Below, in pieces: positions 1 through 7,791 of a DNA stretch of 39,912 nt. Numbering within the stretch: position 1 is the first letter of the stretch; the number at the start of each line of letters is the position of its first letter. The stretch is from Thermoleophilia bacterium (GTDB taxonomy: Bacteria; Actinomycetota; Thermoleophilia; BMS3ABIN01), in NCBI GenBank assembly GCA_014859345.1, contig JACUUL010000015.1, positions 1 to 39,912 of the forward strand, written 5' to 3'. Both the position numbers and the translations under genes were made by a program. The notes beneath the pieces were generated by a model, which did not search any database, was not told where the DNA came from, and saw only the letters and a list, made by a program, of their open reading frames with translations.

Positions 1-58
1 ATCACGGCCCGTAAAGGACTTGCACCTCCTAGAGCAGCGCCATGCCTGGCGCACAAAC

Positions 59-89
59 AGGAGGGACGCGGCCTGGCCGCGTCCCTCCT
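59..89 (-). terminator. Hairpin downstream of fhs, candidate terminator
   Basis: A perfect 14-bp inverted repeat (59-72 paired with 76-89) encloses a 3-nt loop. It lies about 90 nt beyond the fhs stop codon. Read on the minus strand, the stem is followed by TGTTTGTG, a weak and interrupted T-tract. It could therefore be an imperfect intrinsic terminator for fhs, or simply a stable 3' structure that protects the transcript. The stem is clear; the function is inferred. Confidence 0.5.
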
Positions 90-178
90 CCCGCTAAAAT
101 GCGATCTTACGTCCTCGCTTTGCTCGGGCACAGGATGGCGCTCTTTTCGTTTCGCTCCAGTTTGGACGAGAACCGGGG

Positions 179-1882
179 CTAGAACAGCCCCTTGATCCTC
201 CCGGTCTCCACGTCGATGTCCACGTCCACGGCGGCCGGGCGCTCCGGCAGGCCGGGCATGGTGCTCATGGTGCCCAGCAGCGGGTATAGGAAGCCGGCGC
301 CTATGCTCGGCCGGATGTCACGGATCGGCACCCTGAAGCCGGTGGGCCGGTTCTTGAGCGCTGGGTCGTGCGACAGCGACAGGTGCGTTTTGGCCATGCA
401 GATCGGCAACCTGTCGTAGCCAGCCTCGGTGAACATCTTTATCTTCTGCTCCGCCTCGGGCAGGTAGTCTACGCCGTCGGCTCCGTATACCTTGGTGGCG
501 ATGGTTTCGATCTTCTCCTTGATGGAGGCGTCATCCGGATAGAGGAACTGGAAGTTGCTGGGGCGGTCGCAGGCATCGACCACCGCGTTGGCGGCCTCGA
601 TGCCGCCATCGCCGCCGTGCGCGTGCACTGTGATCGGGTTGCAGGCCTCGGCGCCGAACTCAAGCGCCTTCCTCTGCACCAGCTCGACCTCGGCGTCGGT
701 GTCGGAAGCGAACCTGTTCACAGTCACTACCACAGGGATGCCAAACAGCTTCATGTTCTCGATCTGCTTTGCCAGGTTCTGGCACCCCTCCTCCAGCTTC
801 TCCAAATCCTCCTTCTCGAGCTCGGAACGGTCGACCATGCGGCCGTGACCATGCATTTTGAGGGCGCGGATGGTCGTGGTGATATTCACGCAGCTGGCCT
901 CAAAGCCGCCGTAGCGGCAGGTGATGTCCATGAATTTCTCGGCGCCCAGATCAGCACCGAAGCCCGATTCCGTGACCACGTAATCGGCCAGCTTCAGGGC
1001 CACCTTGGTGGCCAGCACCGAGTTGTTGCCGTGGGCTATGTTGGCGAACGGCCCGGCATGCATAAAGACCGGGCCATGCTCCAGGGTCTGGATCAGGTTG
1101 GGTTTGAGCGCGTCCTTCATCAGGACGGTCATGGCGCCGGCAGCGCCGATGTCTTCGGCTGTCAGGGGCTGGCCGTCGCGGCTGTATGCGAACACGATGC
1201 GGCCCATGCGCTCTCTGAGATCCTTTAGATCGGTAGCCAGCGCCAGGATGGCCATTACTTCGGAAGCAACCGAGATATCGAAGCCGGTCTCCCGCGGCGT
1301 GCCATTCAGGTATCCGCCCAAACCCACTACCACGTGCCTGAGCACCCTGTCGTTCATGTCGACCACACGGCGCCAGCTGACGGAGAGCGGGTTGATGTTG
1401 AGCTTGTTGCGCCCTTCCATCAGCTCGGTGTCGATCATGGCCGCCAGCAGGTTGTTGGCCGCGCTTACCGCGTGAATGTCGCCGGTGAAGTGCAGGTTGA
1501 GGTCCTCCATGGGGACGGCCTGGGCGTATCCGCCTCCCGCGGCGCCGCCCTTGATGCCGAACACCGGTCCCAGGGAAGGTTCCCTGACACAGAGGATGAC
1601 CTTCTTGCCGATTTTTCTCAGCGCCTGGGCCAGGCCCAGCGAAGTGACGGTCTTGCCCTCGCCCCAAGGGGTCGGAGTAATGGCGGTGACGTCGATAAGC
1701 TTGCCGTCCGGCTTGTCCTTGAGCCGGTCGAGGATGGACATGTAGTCTACCTTTGCCTTGTAATTGCCGTAGAGTTCCAGCTCTTCCTCGAGGATCCCGG
1801 CGTCGGCCGCGATCTCGGTGACGGGCTTCATCTCCGCAGCCTGGGCGATCTCGATGTCTGATGGGATGGTGGTTCCAGCCAC
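179..1882 (-). CDS. fhs: Formate--tetrahydrofolate ligase
   Basis: This enzyme makes 10-formyltetrahydrofolate from formate, tetrahydrofolate and ATP in the cytoplasm. The reaction feeds C1 biosynthesis and is the formate-activating step of the methyl branch of the Wood-Ljungdahl pathway. The 567-residue length fits the family (about 555-560). The nucleotide-binding loop TPTPWGEGKT is near residues 69-78. The glycine-rich family signature IKGGAAGGGYAQ is near 110-121, and a second signature-like stretch, TTTIRALKMHG, lies further on. I chose the GTG at 1882 because AAAGGAG lies 7 nt before it and the family-typical N-terminus starts there. The frame stays open upstream to 2005, but that extension spans the promoter and looks unlike the family. 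No other Wood-Ljungdahl gene is in the window, so an acetogenic role cannot be claimed from here. Confidence 0.97.
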   Translation of the reverse strand: MAGTTIPSDIEIAQAAEMKPVTEIAADAGILEEELELYGNYKAKVDYMSILDRLKDKPDGKLIDVTAITPTPWGEGKTVTSLGLAQALRKIGKKVILCVREPSLGPVFGIKGGAAGGGYAQAVPMEDLNLHFTGDIHAVSAANNLLAAMIDTELMEGRNKLNINPLSVSWRRVVDMNDRVLRHVVVGLGGYLNGTPRETGFDISVASEVMAILALATDLKDLRERMGRIVFAYSRDGQPLTAEDIGAAGAMTVLMKDALKPNLIQTLEHGPVFMHAGPFANIAHGNNSVLATKVALKLADYVVTESGFGADLGAEKFMDITCRYGGFEASCVNITTTIRALKMHGHGRMVDRSELEKEDLEKLEEGCQNLAKQIENMKLFGIPVVVTVNRFASDTDAEVELVQRKALEFGAEACNPITVHAHGGDGGIEAANAVVDACDRPSNFQFLYPDDASIKEKIETIATKVYGADGVDYLPEAEQKIKMFTEAGYDRLPICMAKTHLSLSHDPALKNRPTGFRVPIRDIRPSIGAGFLYPLLGTMSTMPGLPERPAAVDVDIDVETGRIKGLF

Positions 1883-1939
1883 TAAAACGCTCCTTTCTGC
1901 TGTCAAGCTTGTGAATAAATGAACAAAGTCGGAAAACGC

Positions 1940-1968
1940 ATTATATGCGGCACAGGAATAAGCGTCAA
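1940..1968 (-). promoter_or_regulatory. Housekeeping-type promoter of fhs
   Basis: On the minus strand, TTGACG (-35, 1963-1968) and a perfect TATAAT (-10, 1940-1945) are separated by exactly 17 nt. Transcription would start near 1933, giving a leader of about 50 nt before the GTG of fhs. It is one of the two best sigma-70/SigA-type promoters I found in the window, and it implies that fhs is transcribed separately from larC. Confidence 0.8.
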
Positions 1969-2032
1969 TCCGTTTACTGATCATATAAGAGTTTGGCGGA
2001 AACAACCGTCCATGTCATAACCAAAAGGCAGG

Positions 2033-2056
2033 CTTCCGGATTTATCCTTCCGGATT
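2033..2056. repeat. Direct repeat CTTCCGGATT x2 between larC and fhs
   Basis: Two copies of the 10-mer CTTCCGGATT (2033-2042 and 2047-2056) are separated by 4 nt. Each contains the palindrome TCCGGA, so the pair can also fold into a 6-bp hairpin. It lies about 50 nt past the larC stop codon. It may be a weak 3' structure of the larC transcript. There is no adjacent long T-tract, so I do not call it a terminator. Confidence 0.4.
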
Positions 2057-2105
2057 GTTTGATAAAGCTGCCCTGAAATCGGGGAGCATAAAGACGAAAA
2101 CCGCT

Positions 2106-3302
2106 CTAACGGACCGCGGCCCTGGCCGCGTCGTAGACATCCGAGATGGCGACGCCGTGCCTGGCGGCCGCCCGTCTGCAGTCTTCATATTCAGGAGAAA
2201 CGGAGACCTGGCGTCCCCGCCAGACGCCCACTTTCACCCGCACCTCTCCGTAAGCTGTCCCAACCGTCAATTCTCGCCTCTGCAGGCAATGACGCTCGAG
2301 ATTGCGCGCTCTCACTCCGAACGTGGACGACTCCCGGAAAATCAAGTCAAGCAGCCGGTCCGCGTCTCCGGGCCGGCCCAGCACCGACAGCGTCACTGCC
2401 GGCCTTCCCTTCTTCATGATTACCGGGGTCAGCCAGGCATCGGCGGCGCCAGCATCAAGCAGCCGCTCCGCCAGGTAGGCAAGCTGCTCAGGGGTGCTGT
2501 CGTCTATGTTGGTTTCCAGCAGCACCTGCGAATCAATGTCGCCCCCGGCTTCCCCGCCGGTGTCCGCGGCGGCCAAACTCCACGGCTTTCCCAGGATCAT
2601 CCTCAGCAGGTTTGGGCCCCGTGTCTCGCGCGTGCCGGCCCCGTAGCCTGCGCTGTCGAGCCTGATATCAGGCAGAGGTCCGAAAGAGTCGGCAAAATAT
2701 GAAACCAGGGCGGCGCCCGTCGGGGTGGCCAGCTCCTGGTGTTCCGACCCCTGCCGCACCGGGACACCCGCGAGCAGGATGGCAGTCGCCGGCGAGGGCA
2801 CTGGCATGATGCCGTGCCGCGTATCTACGGTGCCGGACCCCAGCGTCACCGGCGAGCAGATCACCCTCTCCGGCGACAGCTCGGCAACCAGCAGGCAGGA
2901 GCTGACAATGTCGATGATACTGTCAACCATCCCCACCTCGTGAAAGTGCACAGCCTCCAGGGACTGGCCATGCGCCCTGGCTTCAGCTTCGGCCAGACGG
3001 CCGAATACTGCCAGGCTGTGGGATCGAACAGTTTCCGGCAGCCGCGCGGCCGCCAGCAGCTTCCGGATCCCGCTGAAGCTTCGTGGCTGCTGCTCTTCCG
3101 CGGTCTCCACCCGGAACCGGGTGGCCGCCAGGCCGGATGCTTTTGTCTTCTCCGAGGCTATAGACCAGCCATCCAGGCCCAAGCCATCCAGTGATTCTTC
3201 AAGGAACTCCACTGAGCCGGCTCCCAAATCCAGGAGCGCGGCCACGAACATGTCGCCAGAGACGCCGGAAAAGCAATCTATGTAAAGGATTTTACCTGGC
3301 AT
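2106..3302 (-). CDS. larC: Nickel-pincer cofactor biosynthesis protein LarC
   Basis: This belongs to the LarC (formerly DUF111) family. LarC inserts nickel into pyridinium-3,5-bisthiocarboxylic acid mononucleotide to complete the nickel-pincer cofactor of lactate racemase and related LarA enzymes. The N-terminal DCFSGVSGDM motif, the internal ETNIDDSTPEQ stretch and the C-terminal RVKVGVW region follow the family order. At 398 residues it is full length. It is one uninterrupted frame, unlike the programmed-frameshift larC1/larC2 arrangement of Lactiplantibacillus plantarum. The ATG at 3302 gives the family-typical start; the frame is open further upstream to 3338. No larA, larB or larE is in the window, so this is an orphan cofactor gene whose client enzyme must lie elsewhere. 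Confidence 0.93.
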   Translation of the reverse strand: MPGKILYIDCFSGVSGDMFVAALLDLGAGSVEFLEESLDGLGLDGWSIASEKTKASGLAATRFRVETAEEQQPRSFSGIRKLLAAARLPETVRSHSLAVFGRLAEAEARAHGQSLEAVHFHEVGMVDSIIDIVSSCLLVAELSPERVICSPVTLGSGTVDTRHGIMPVPSPATAILLAGVPVRQGSEHQELATPTGAALVSYFADSFGPLPDIRLDSAGYGAGTRETRGPNLLRMILGKPWSLAAADTGGEAGGDIDSQVLLETNIDDSTPEQLAYLAERLLDAGAADAWLTPVIMKKGRPAVTLSVLGRPGDADRLLDLIFRESSTFGVRARNLERHCLQRRELTVGTAYGEVRVKVGVWRGRQVSVSPEYEDCRRAAARHGVAISDVYDAARAAVR

Positions 3303-3309
3303 GGCTGCG

Positions 3310-3338
3310 ATTTTATTCCCGAACCGGCGGCAGCTCAA
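3310..3338 (-). promoter_or_regulatory. Promoter of larC, leaderless geometry
   Basis: On the minus strand, TTGAGC (3333-3338) and TAAAAT (3310-3315) are spaced by 17 nt. Only 7 nt separate the -10 hexamer from the larC ATG at 3302, so transcription should start at or next to the A of the start codon. No Shine-Dalgarno sequence precedes that ATG. Together these indicate a leaderless mRNA. Confidence 0.7.
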
Positions 3339-3386
3339 GCCCGGCGCGGAAAGGGTTTTGGGCCGGCAAAGCGAAATTCGAGAAGC

Positions 3387-4445
3387 ATGAGATTTCAGAG
3401 GTACAAGGCGCCTTCCCCGCCTCCCTTCGACTACACCGGGCTGATCAAGGACACCCTGGGCATCACCTGGCGCCGCCGTTATCTGTGGTTTTTCGGCCTG
3501 TTCGCTTTTGGCAGCGTCAACAACCTGAGCGGTTTCAACGCCGGTTTCGACCTTCCTCCCGGAAGCTGGTTCAGCGAGCCCGGCGGTCTCCAGCCCGCGG
3601 GGGGCGGCGATGAACTGCGTGATCTCATCAGTGCCAACCTGGGCCTGATCACCGCGGCTGTGGCGGCGTTTTTCATCCTGGCTATTCTCATCTGGCTATG
3701 GTCGCTTGTTTGCCGGGGCGCCGTAATCGGCGCGGTCGCTGACATCAGGGAAAACATGACATCCGGTTTCGGCTCGGCCTTTGCCCACGGCAGGCGCAGC
3801 ATGGGCCGCCTGTTACTCCTGGATCTGCTTCTGCTTGGTATAGGGATTGGATTTTTCATCATTTTCGGCGCCGCCGGTTTGCTTTTTATATTCCTGATGC
3901 TATCGGGAGACGCGGGCCAAACCATCGCTATCACCGCGCTGACGCTTGCCGGCCTGGGTCTTGCCGGCCTGCTGCTGACGGGGCTGGGTTACCTCACATG
4001 TTTTACTATTTTTATTGCGATAGGCTTCGTGGTAAATGTCCTTCTGATTTACGCGACGCGCGCCATCGTGCTTGATGGAGACAGGCCGATCAGTGCTTTG
4101 CGCCGCGGCTGGCGGCTCATGATGGACAACCTGACGCGCACTATCCTGCTGTTCCTTCTGGGAACCGGACTCGGCATCGCCGCCGGCATTGGCGCGTTCA
4201 TGGCTATTGGAGCGGCGGCTGTTCCGGCCATCGCTGCCTGGGTCGTGACCGGCGCCGGCGGCTGGCATCCGGCCGGAATCGTGATGTCCGTTCTCCTGAC
4301 ATTCGTGCCGATCGCCGCCGGATTGCTGGCTACCGCGCTGATCAACACCTACTTCACGACTTACTGGACGATTGTCTGGCGCCGGCTCTCCGACCGCGAA
4401 CCAGTGACGGCCGCGGCTCTTTTAAGAACCAACGCAATTGGCTAG
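3387..4445 (+). CDS. Multi-pass membrane protein of unknown function
   Basis: This 352-residue protein has roughly seven to eight long hydrophobic segments rich in Gly, Ala, Leu and Ile. The first lies near residues 30-50 and the last near 305-340, separated by short polar loops. A cytoplasmic-looking stretch, IVLDGDRPISALRRGW, recurs in a broad group of uncharacterised membrane proteins related to the DUF975 and glycerophosphodiesterase-membrane-domain families. The sequence shows no catalytic motif. The start at 3387 has only a weak GAGAAG ribosome site. It is divergent from larC, sharing an 84-bp intergenic region. A role in membrane organisation or small-solute handling would be a guess, so I leave the function open. 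Confidence 0.8.
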   Translation: MRFQRYKAPSPPPFDYTGLIKDTLGITWRRRYLWFFGLFAFGSVNNLSGFNAGFDLPPGSWFSEPGGLQPAGGGDELRDLISANLGLITAAVAAFFILAILIWLWSLVCRGAVIGAVADIRENMTSGFGSAFAHGRRSMGRLLLLDLLLLGIGIGFFIIFGAAGLLFIFLMLSGDAGQTIAITALTLAGLGLAGLLLTGLGYLTCFTIFIAIGFVVNVLLIYATRAIVLDGDRPISALRRGWRLMMDNLTRTILLFLLGTGLGIAAGIGAFMAIGAAAVPAIAAWVVTGAGGWHPAGIVMSVLLTFVPIAAGLLATALINTYFTTYWTIVWRRLSDREPVTAAALLRTNAIG

Positions 4446-4484
4446 TATTCACTAATCGCCTTATCCAGTTCAAGGAGGAGATTC

Positions 4485-5486
4485 ATGCCCAAGCTTTCCG
4501 ATCCTCTCGTGATAAAGAATATGGAGCTTAAAAACCGGATCGTCATGCCGCCGATGGCCAACGATTTCTCCGGTCCTGAAGGCGAGGTCAATGACCGGCA
4601 TCTCGAGCATTACCGCCGCCGGGCCGAGGCAGAGGTAGCCCTGATGATAGTCGAGCACAGTTACGTCACGCCGGAGGGCAAGCTGTCCGCCAGGCAGCTG
4701 GGCATCTATGACGATAGCCTCGTTTCCGGCCTGAGCATCCTCGCTGAGGCTATCCGCGGGGCAGGCGCCAAAAGCACGATCCAGCTGACTCACGCAGGCG
4801 CGAGCACCACCGATGAGATCTGCGGCTGCCAGCCGGTGGGCCCGTCCGATGTGGCCGTGCCCGGGCGCGGCGCGATTCCCCGACCTCTCGGAATCGATGA
4901 GATAAAGGATCTGACCCGCGCCCACCGCGAAGGAGCGAGGCGGGCGAAGGAAGCCGGCTTCGATTCCATCGAGATCCACGGCGCCCATGGCTTCCTGCTG
5001 AATCAGTTTGTTTCGCCCTACACCAACCGGCGTACAGACCAGTACGGGGGCACAACCGGAAACCGGCTGCGCTTAACCCTGGAAGTGATTGCCGCGGTGC
5101 GCGAAGAAGTTGGCCCTGGCTACCCCCTTTTCTACCGCTTCGGCGCCAGCGATTTCATGGAGGGAGGCCTTGCCATCGACGAGGCCCGGCTGATCGCTCC
5201 CATGCTGACCGAAGCCGGAATCGATGTCCTCGATGTATCCGGCGGACTCTGCGGCTCCAGGCCCAAGGAATTCGCGGGGGTGCCCGGTTTCTTCGTCCCC
5301 CTGGCCCAGAGCATCAAGGAAGTGGTCGATGTTCCGGTCATCGCCGTGGGAGGCATCGTCGAGGCCGCTTTCGCCAACAGCGTGATCGAGGAGGGGAAAG
5401 CAGACCTGGTGGCCGTAGGCAGAGCCTTGCTCAAGAATCCCGATTGGGCCCGGCAAGCCCTCCAGGAGCTCAAGGGCAACGCCTAG
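4485..5486 (+). CDS. NADH:flavin oxidoreductase, Old Yellow Enzyme family
   Basis: This is a single-domain (beta/alpha)8 FMN-dependent ene-reductase of 333 residues, about the length of YqjM. The N-terminal KNRIVMPPM motif, the active-site EIHGAHG pair of histidines, the NRRTDQYGG loop and the C-terminal ADLVAVGRALL phosphate-binding region appear in family order. There is no C-terminal FAD/NAD domain and no [4Fe-4S] cysteine cluster, so it is not a full-length 2-enoate or dienoyl-CoA reductase. The cysteine of YqjM that follows its N-terminal MSPM motif is not conserved here. Such enzymes reduce activated C=C bonds with NAD(P)H; the substrate is unknown. The strong AAGGAGGAG site 5 nt before the ATG fixes the start. 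It follows the membrane gene by 39 nt and may be co-transcribed with it. Confidence 0.92.
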   Translation: MPKLSDPLVIKNMELKNRIVMPPMANDFSGPEGEVNDRHLEHYRRRAEAEVALMIVEHSYVTPEGKLSARQLGIYDDSLVSGLSILAEAIRGAGAKSTIQLTHAGASTTDEICGCQPVGPSDVAVPGRGAIPRPLGIDEIKDLTRAHREGARRAKEAGFDSIEIHGAHGFLLNQFVSPYTNRRTDQYGGTTGNRLRLTLEVIAAVREEVGPGYPLFYRFGASDFMEGGLAIDEARLIAPMLTEAGIDVLDVSGGLCGSRPKEFAGVPGFFVPLAQSIKEVVDVPVIAVGGIVEAAFANSVIEEGKADLVAVGRALLKNPDWARQALQELKGNA

Positions 5487-5694
5487 GACCGCGCCCGGCT
5501 CTCCGGGGTCCGCATGCCGGCTCATGCCGCCCAGGACACGTACAGATAAACGGGAGATTTTACGACTGGCTTGGCGAACAAAAAGCTGAGGGCTGTATCC
5601 GTCCGTGGTGTCGCTCGTTTTAACCGGAGAACTGGACTTTGTCCTGTGATTGCGGTTTAATCTTGGATTACACTCGAAGAAGGTGACTTCGTCT

Positions 5695-5946
5695 ATGCAA
5701 ATCTCTTTAGAAGCAATCTGCAAGGAGTTCGATATCCGGCCTGAAGAGATCTTCGCCTTTATGGACGAAGAGAACATCCACCTGGGCGGCAGCCTGATGC
5801 ACGACATCTCCATCGACCTGGTAGACTTCCGCAAGTTTGTCGAGTATCACCGGCGCCAGCTGGCAACACGGCTTGAGATGACCAGGCGCGAGATCGATGG
5901 GCTCGACGGCAAGGTTGAAGATTTTCTGAAGGTGCGCCGGCACTGA
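5695..5946 (+). CDS. Small acidic/amphipathic protein of unknown function
   Basis: This 83-residue protein is not one I recognise. The N-terminus (LEAICKEFDI..EEIFAFM) looks like a short helix-turn-helix-sized helical unit. The C-terminal half is charged and probably a helix or coiled coil (residues 45-83, rich in R, E and K). I chose the ATG at 5695 because AAGGTGA lies about 8-9 nt upstream. An in-frame TTG at 5650 would add 15 residues but has no ribosome site. It stands alone, 208 nt after the oxidoreductase gene, and I found nothing identifiable in that gap. Confidence 0.6.
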   Translation: MQISLEAICKEFDIRPEEIFAFMDEENIHLGGSLMHDISIDLVDFRKFVEYHRRQLATRLEMTRREIDGLDGKVEDFLKVRRH

Positions 5947-6114
5947 CTCGGAAGCGTCCCACCCCTTTCGCCATACTTCCTCTCCTTATCCCATCGCCTT
6001 CCTGGCATGCCGGGTAAAGCTCATGACTGAGAACAAATAGCGCCTCGCTGGTTGCCGCCTGCCCAAAACGGGAACACTCATATCAGGCCGGCGAATTCCA
6101 TGCAGGAGGTTTCC

Positions 6115-6318
6115 ATGAGCGGAAAGGGATGGGGCAAGAAAAGAAACCGGGCCGCTCAGAGCGAGCAGCACGGCTTTCAACAGCCGCCGGCGGAACAGGC
6201 CGCCCAGGCCGACACGGGCAGGGCAGGCACGAGCGCCGAAAAAACCACTATCAGGCAGCGGGTGCTTGATAAAATCCGCATGCTGGAGCAGCGGCGCCGC
6301 GACCAGGGGCAAAAGTAG
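6115..6318 (+). CDS. Small basic hydrophilic protein of unknown function
   Basis: This 67-residue protein is very rich in K, R, Q, A and E and has no hydrophobic segment. The N-terminal SGKGWGKKRNR is strongly basic, the middle is low-complexity and Gln/Ala-rich, and the C-terminus (RVLDKIRMLEQRRRDQ) is a probable basic amphipathic helix. AGGAGG 5 nt before the ATG strongly supports the start. Nucleic-acid binding would fit the composition, but that is only a guess. It ends 3 nt before the stop codon of the convergent uracil-DNA glycosylase gene. Confidence 0.6.
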   Translation: MSGKGWGKKRNRAAQSEQHGFQQPPAEQAAQADTGRAGTSAEKTTIRQRVLDKIRMLEQRRRDQGQK

Positions 6319-6321
6319 CAG

Positions 6322-6984
6322 TCACACAAGCCTGTCCCTTGCCATCTTTATATCCTGGAGCAGGAGCTCCTCCAGATTCCGCCCCTGGGCTACAGAACCT
6401 TTCCAGCGCCCGGCGTAGGCCGGGTGGAAAGTGGCCATCAGTTCCGAGCTGAATGGCCCGGGAAAGAACTTTCCCCTTTGTTCGGTAAGCCTGAAACCCG
6501 GATCGATGACCCCCCTGGCTGCCGATCCGCCCAGGCACAGGATGATCCGGGGCCTTATGATCTCGACCTGGCGCGTCAGATACGGACGGCATGCCCCGAT
6601 TTCCCATTTCAGGGGAGCGCGGTTACGCAGCTTCGCCCCCGCCCGGTCCGCCGAGCGGCATTTGACGATGCTGGTTATGAAGACGTCTTCCCGGCGCAGA
6701 GATGAAAGGTTAAGGACCCGGTCGAGCACGCCGCCCGACCTGCCTACGAAAGGACGCCCCACGGCGTCCTCGGATGCGCCCGGACTCTCTCCTACCATCA
6801 TGAGGCGGGCCGTGGCGCTGCCTTCTCCGGGAACCGCGTGAAGGCGGCGATCGCTCAAATCGCAGCGAAGGCACCGCCGCACATGAGTGGCGATAATCTC
6901 GAGCCGGCCCTCCCGGGAAGCTTCCGCCTCCATCTCGCGATCCAGGGAAGGGAGTTTGTCGGTATTTCTGGCAAGAAGCGACAT
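6322..6984 (-). CDS. Uracil-DNA glycosylase, family 4 (Fe-S)
   Basis: This enzyme removes uracil from DNA as the first step of base-excision repair. The 220-residue sequence has the family 4 motif A variant GESPG at residues 65-69, followed by EDAVGRPFVGRSG, and the catalytic-domain HPAY motif at 187-190. Four cysteines (38, 41, 109 and 132) match the [4Fe-4S] ligands of UDGa enzymes. The gap between the third and fourth cysteine is 23 residues, somewhat longer than in the best-known family 4 enzymes, with a basic insert (AGAKLRNRAPLKW). The GESPG motif argues against family 5 (GLAPA). The KRRIH motif of UdgX is absent. The gene is divergent from the DUF3786 gene. Confidence 0.92.
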   Translation of the reverse strand: MSLLARNTDKLPSLDREMEAEASREGRLEIIATHVRRCLRCDLSDRRLHAVPGEGSATARLMMVGESPGASEDAVGRPFVGRSGGVLDRVLNLSSLRREDVFITSIVKCRSADRAGAKLRNRAPLKWEIGACRPYLTRQVEIIRPRIILCLGGSAARGVIDPGFRLTEQRGKFFPGPFSSELMATFHPAYAGRWKGSVAQGRNLEELLLQDIKMARDRLV

Positions 6985-7074
6985 CAGGTATCGTACTCAT
7001 ACCACCGTCGCCGGAAATCATGCCTGCCGGCGGGAAGAGCACCGTCGCATGTGGTCGCGGGCGCCTTCATCTGT

Positions 7075-7080
7075 TAATCT
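7075..7080 (+). promoter_or_regulatory. -10 element of the DUF3786 gene, leaderless geometry
   Basis: TAATCT matches TAnnnT and ends 9 nt before the ATG at 7090. The -35 region 17 nt upstream is poor. No Shine-Dalgarno sequence precedes either the GTG at 7081 or the ATG at 7090. This spacing matches other genes in the window and supports the ATG at 7090 as a leaderless start. Confidence 0.45.
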
Positions 7081-7089
7081 GTGCCGATC

Positions 7090-7704
7090 ATGCTGGCCGG
7101 AGAAAAAGAAGCCTGGAAAAAACTGGCGTCGCTTGACCCCGACCGGGTCGTCGAGTGCACCGGCGCCGAGTACTGGGAGGAGGAGGACGTATATGCCGTC
7201 CTGGTTTTCGGCAAGCCCTACCTCGTGGACTTCATCGAACGGCAGATCCGCGAGATCGGACCGGAGTACCACTTCCATTTCCAGCACGCCACCCATTTCA
7301 ACCTTCTGGTGCCGCTGTACCTGGCATCCTGCCCAAAAGCCGAGCCTTCCGGCCACCTTGTCTCCCCCAGATCGCTGCCTCAGGGAGAGGCCTTCTTCAA
7401 GGGCCCGCACGAGCTGCCCGAGGAGGTGCTGGCGCACCATTTCGGCTCCAACCCGGACAGGCTGGTGGAAACAGCCAGGAAGCTGGGCGGCACCCGCACG
7501 GAAGGCGGCGACGCCGCCGTCATAATCCCTGTCTTTCCGAAGCTGCCGGTCACGGTCATCCTTTGGGTGGGAGATTTGGAATTCCCGGCGCGGGCCAAAA
7601 TGCTGCTGGATGAAACCGCCGCGCGGCTTCCCCTTGATGCCCTCTGGGCTCTACTGATGATGACTGCCGAGGCAATGACGCAGGTGGCAGGCCACCATCA
7701 CTGA
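7090..7704 (+). CDS. DUF3786 domain protein
   Basis: This 204-residue soluble protein matches my memory of DUF3786, a family found mainly in anaerobes. Its function has not been established to my knowledge. Family-like features include the FGKPYLVDF stretch near the N-terminus, the central GEAFFKGPHELP segment, GGDAAVIIPVFPKLPVTVILWVGDLEFPA in the C-terminal half (about residues 137-165) and a following helical LLDETAARLPLDALWALL. An in-frame GTG at 7081 would add MPI. I prefer the ATG at 7090 because a TAATCT -10 element lies 9 nt upstream. It is followed after 87 nt by the superoxide reductase gene in the same direction, so the two could share a stress or redox context. Confidence 0.75.
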   Translation: MLAGEKEAWKKLASLDPDRVVECTGAEYWEEEDVYAVLVFGKPYLVDFIERQIREIGPEYHFHFQHATHFNLLVPLYLASCPKAEPSGHLVSPRSLPQGEAFFKGPHELPEEVLAHHFGSNPDRLVETARKLGGTRTEGGDAAVIIPVFPKLPVTVILWVGDLEFPARAKMLLDETAARLPLDALWALLMMTAEAMTQVAGHHH

Positions 7705-7791
7705 GCAAAGAGCGCCTTCGTTTAAGACTCGATCTCGACGGGTAATTCGATAGTATCACTGCAGTTTTATCCAGCCCGGAGGTATATAGCC

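Noticed and set aside
368-1228. Long plus-strand frame (286 codons) opposite fhs
   Set aside because: It is antisense to a certain gene, its codon pattern mirrors fhs, and the product resembles no family.
1883-2005. N-terminal extension of fhs to 2005
   Set aside because: It would place the start upstream of a near-consensus promoter, and the extra 41 residues do not look like the family. The GTG at 1882 has a ribosome site.
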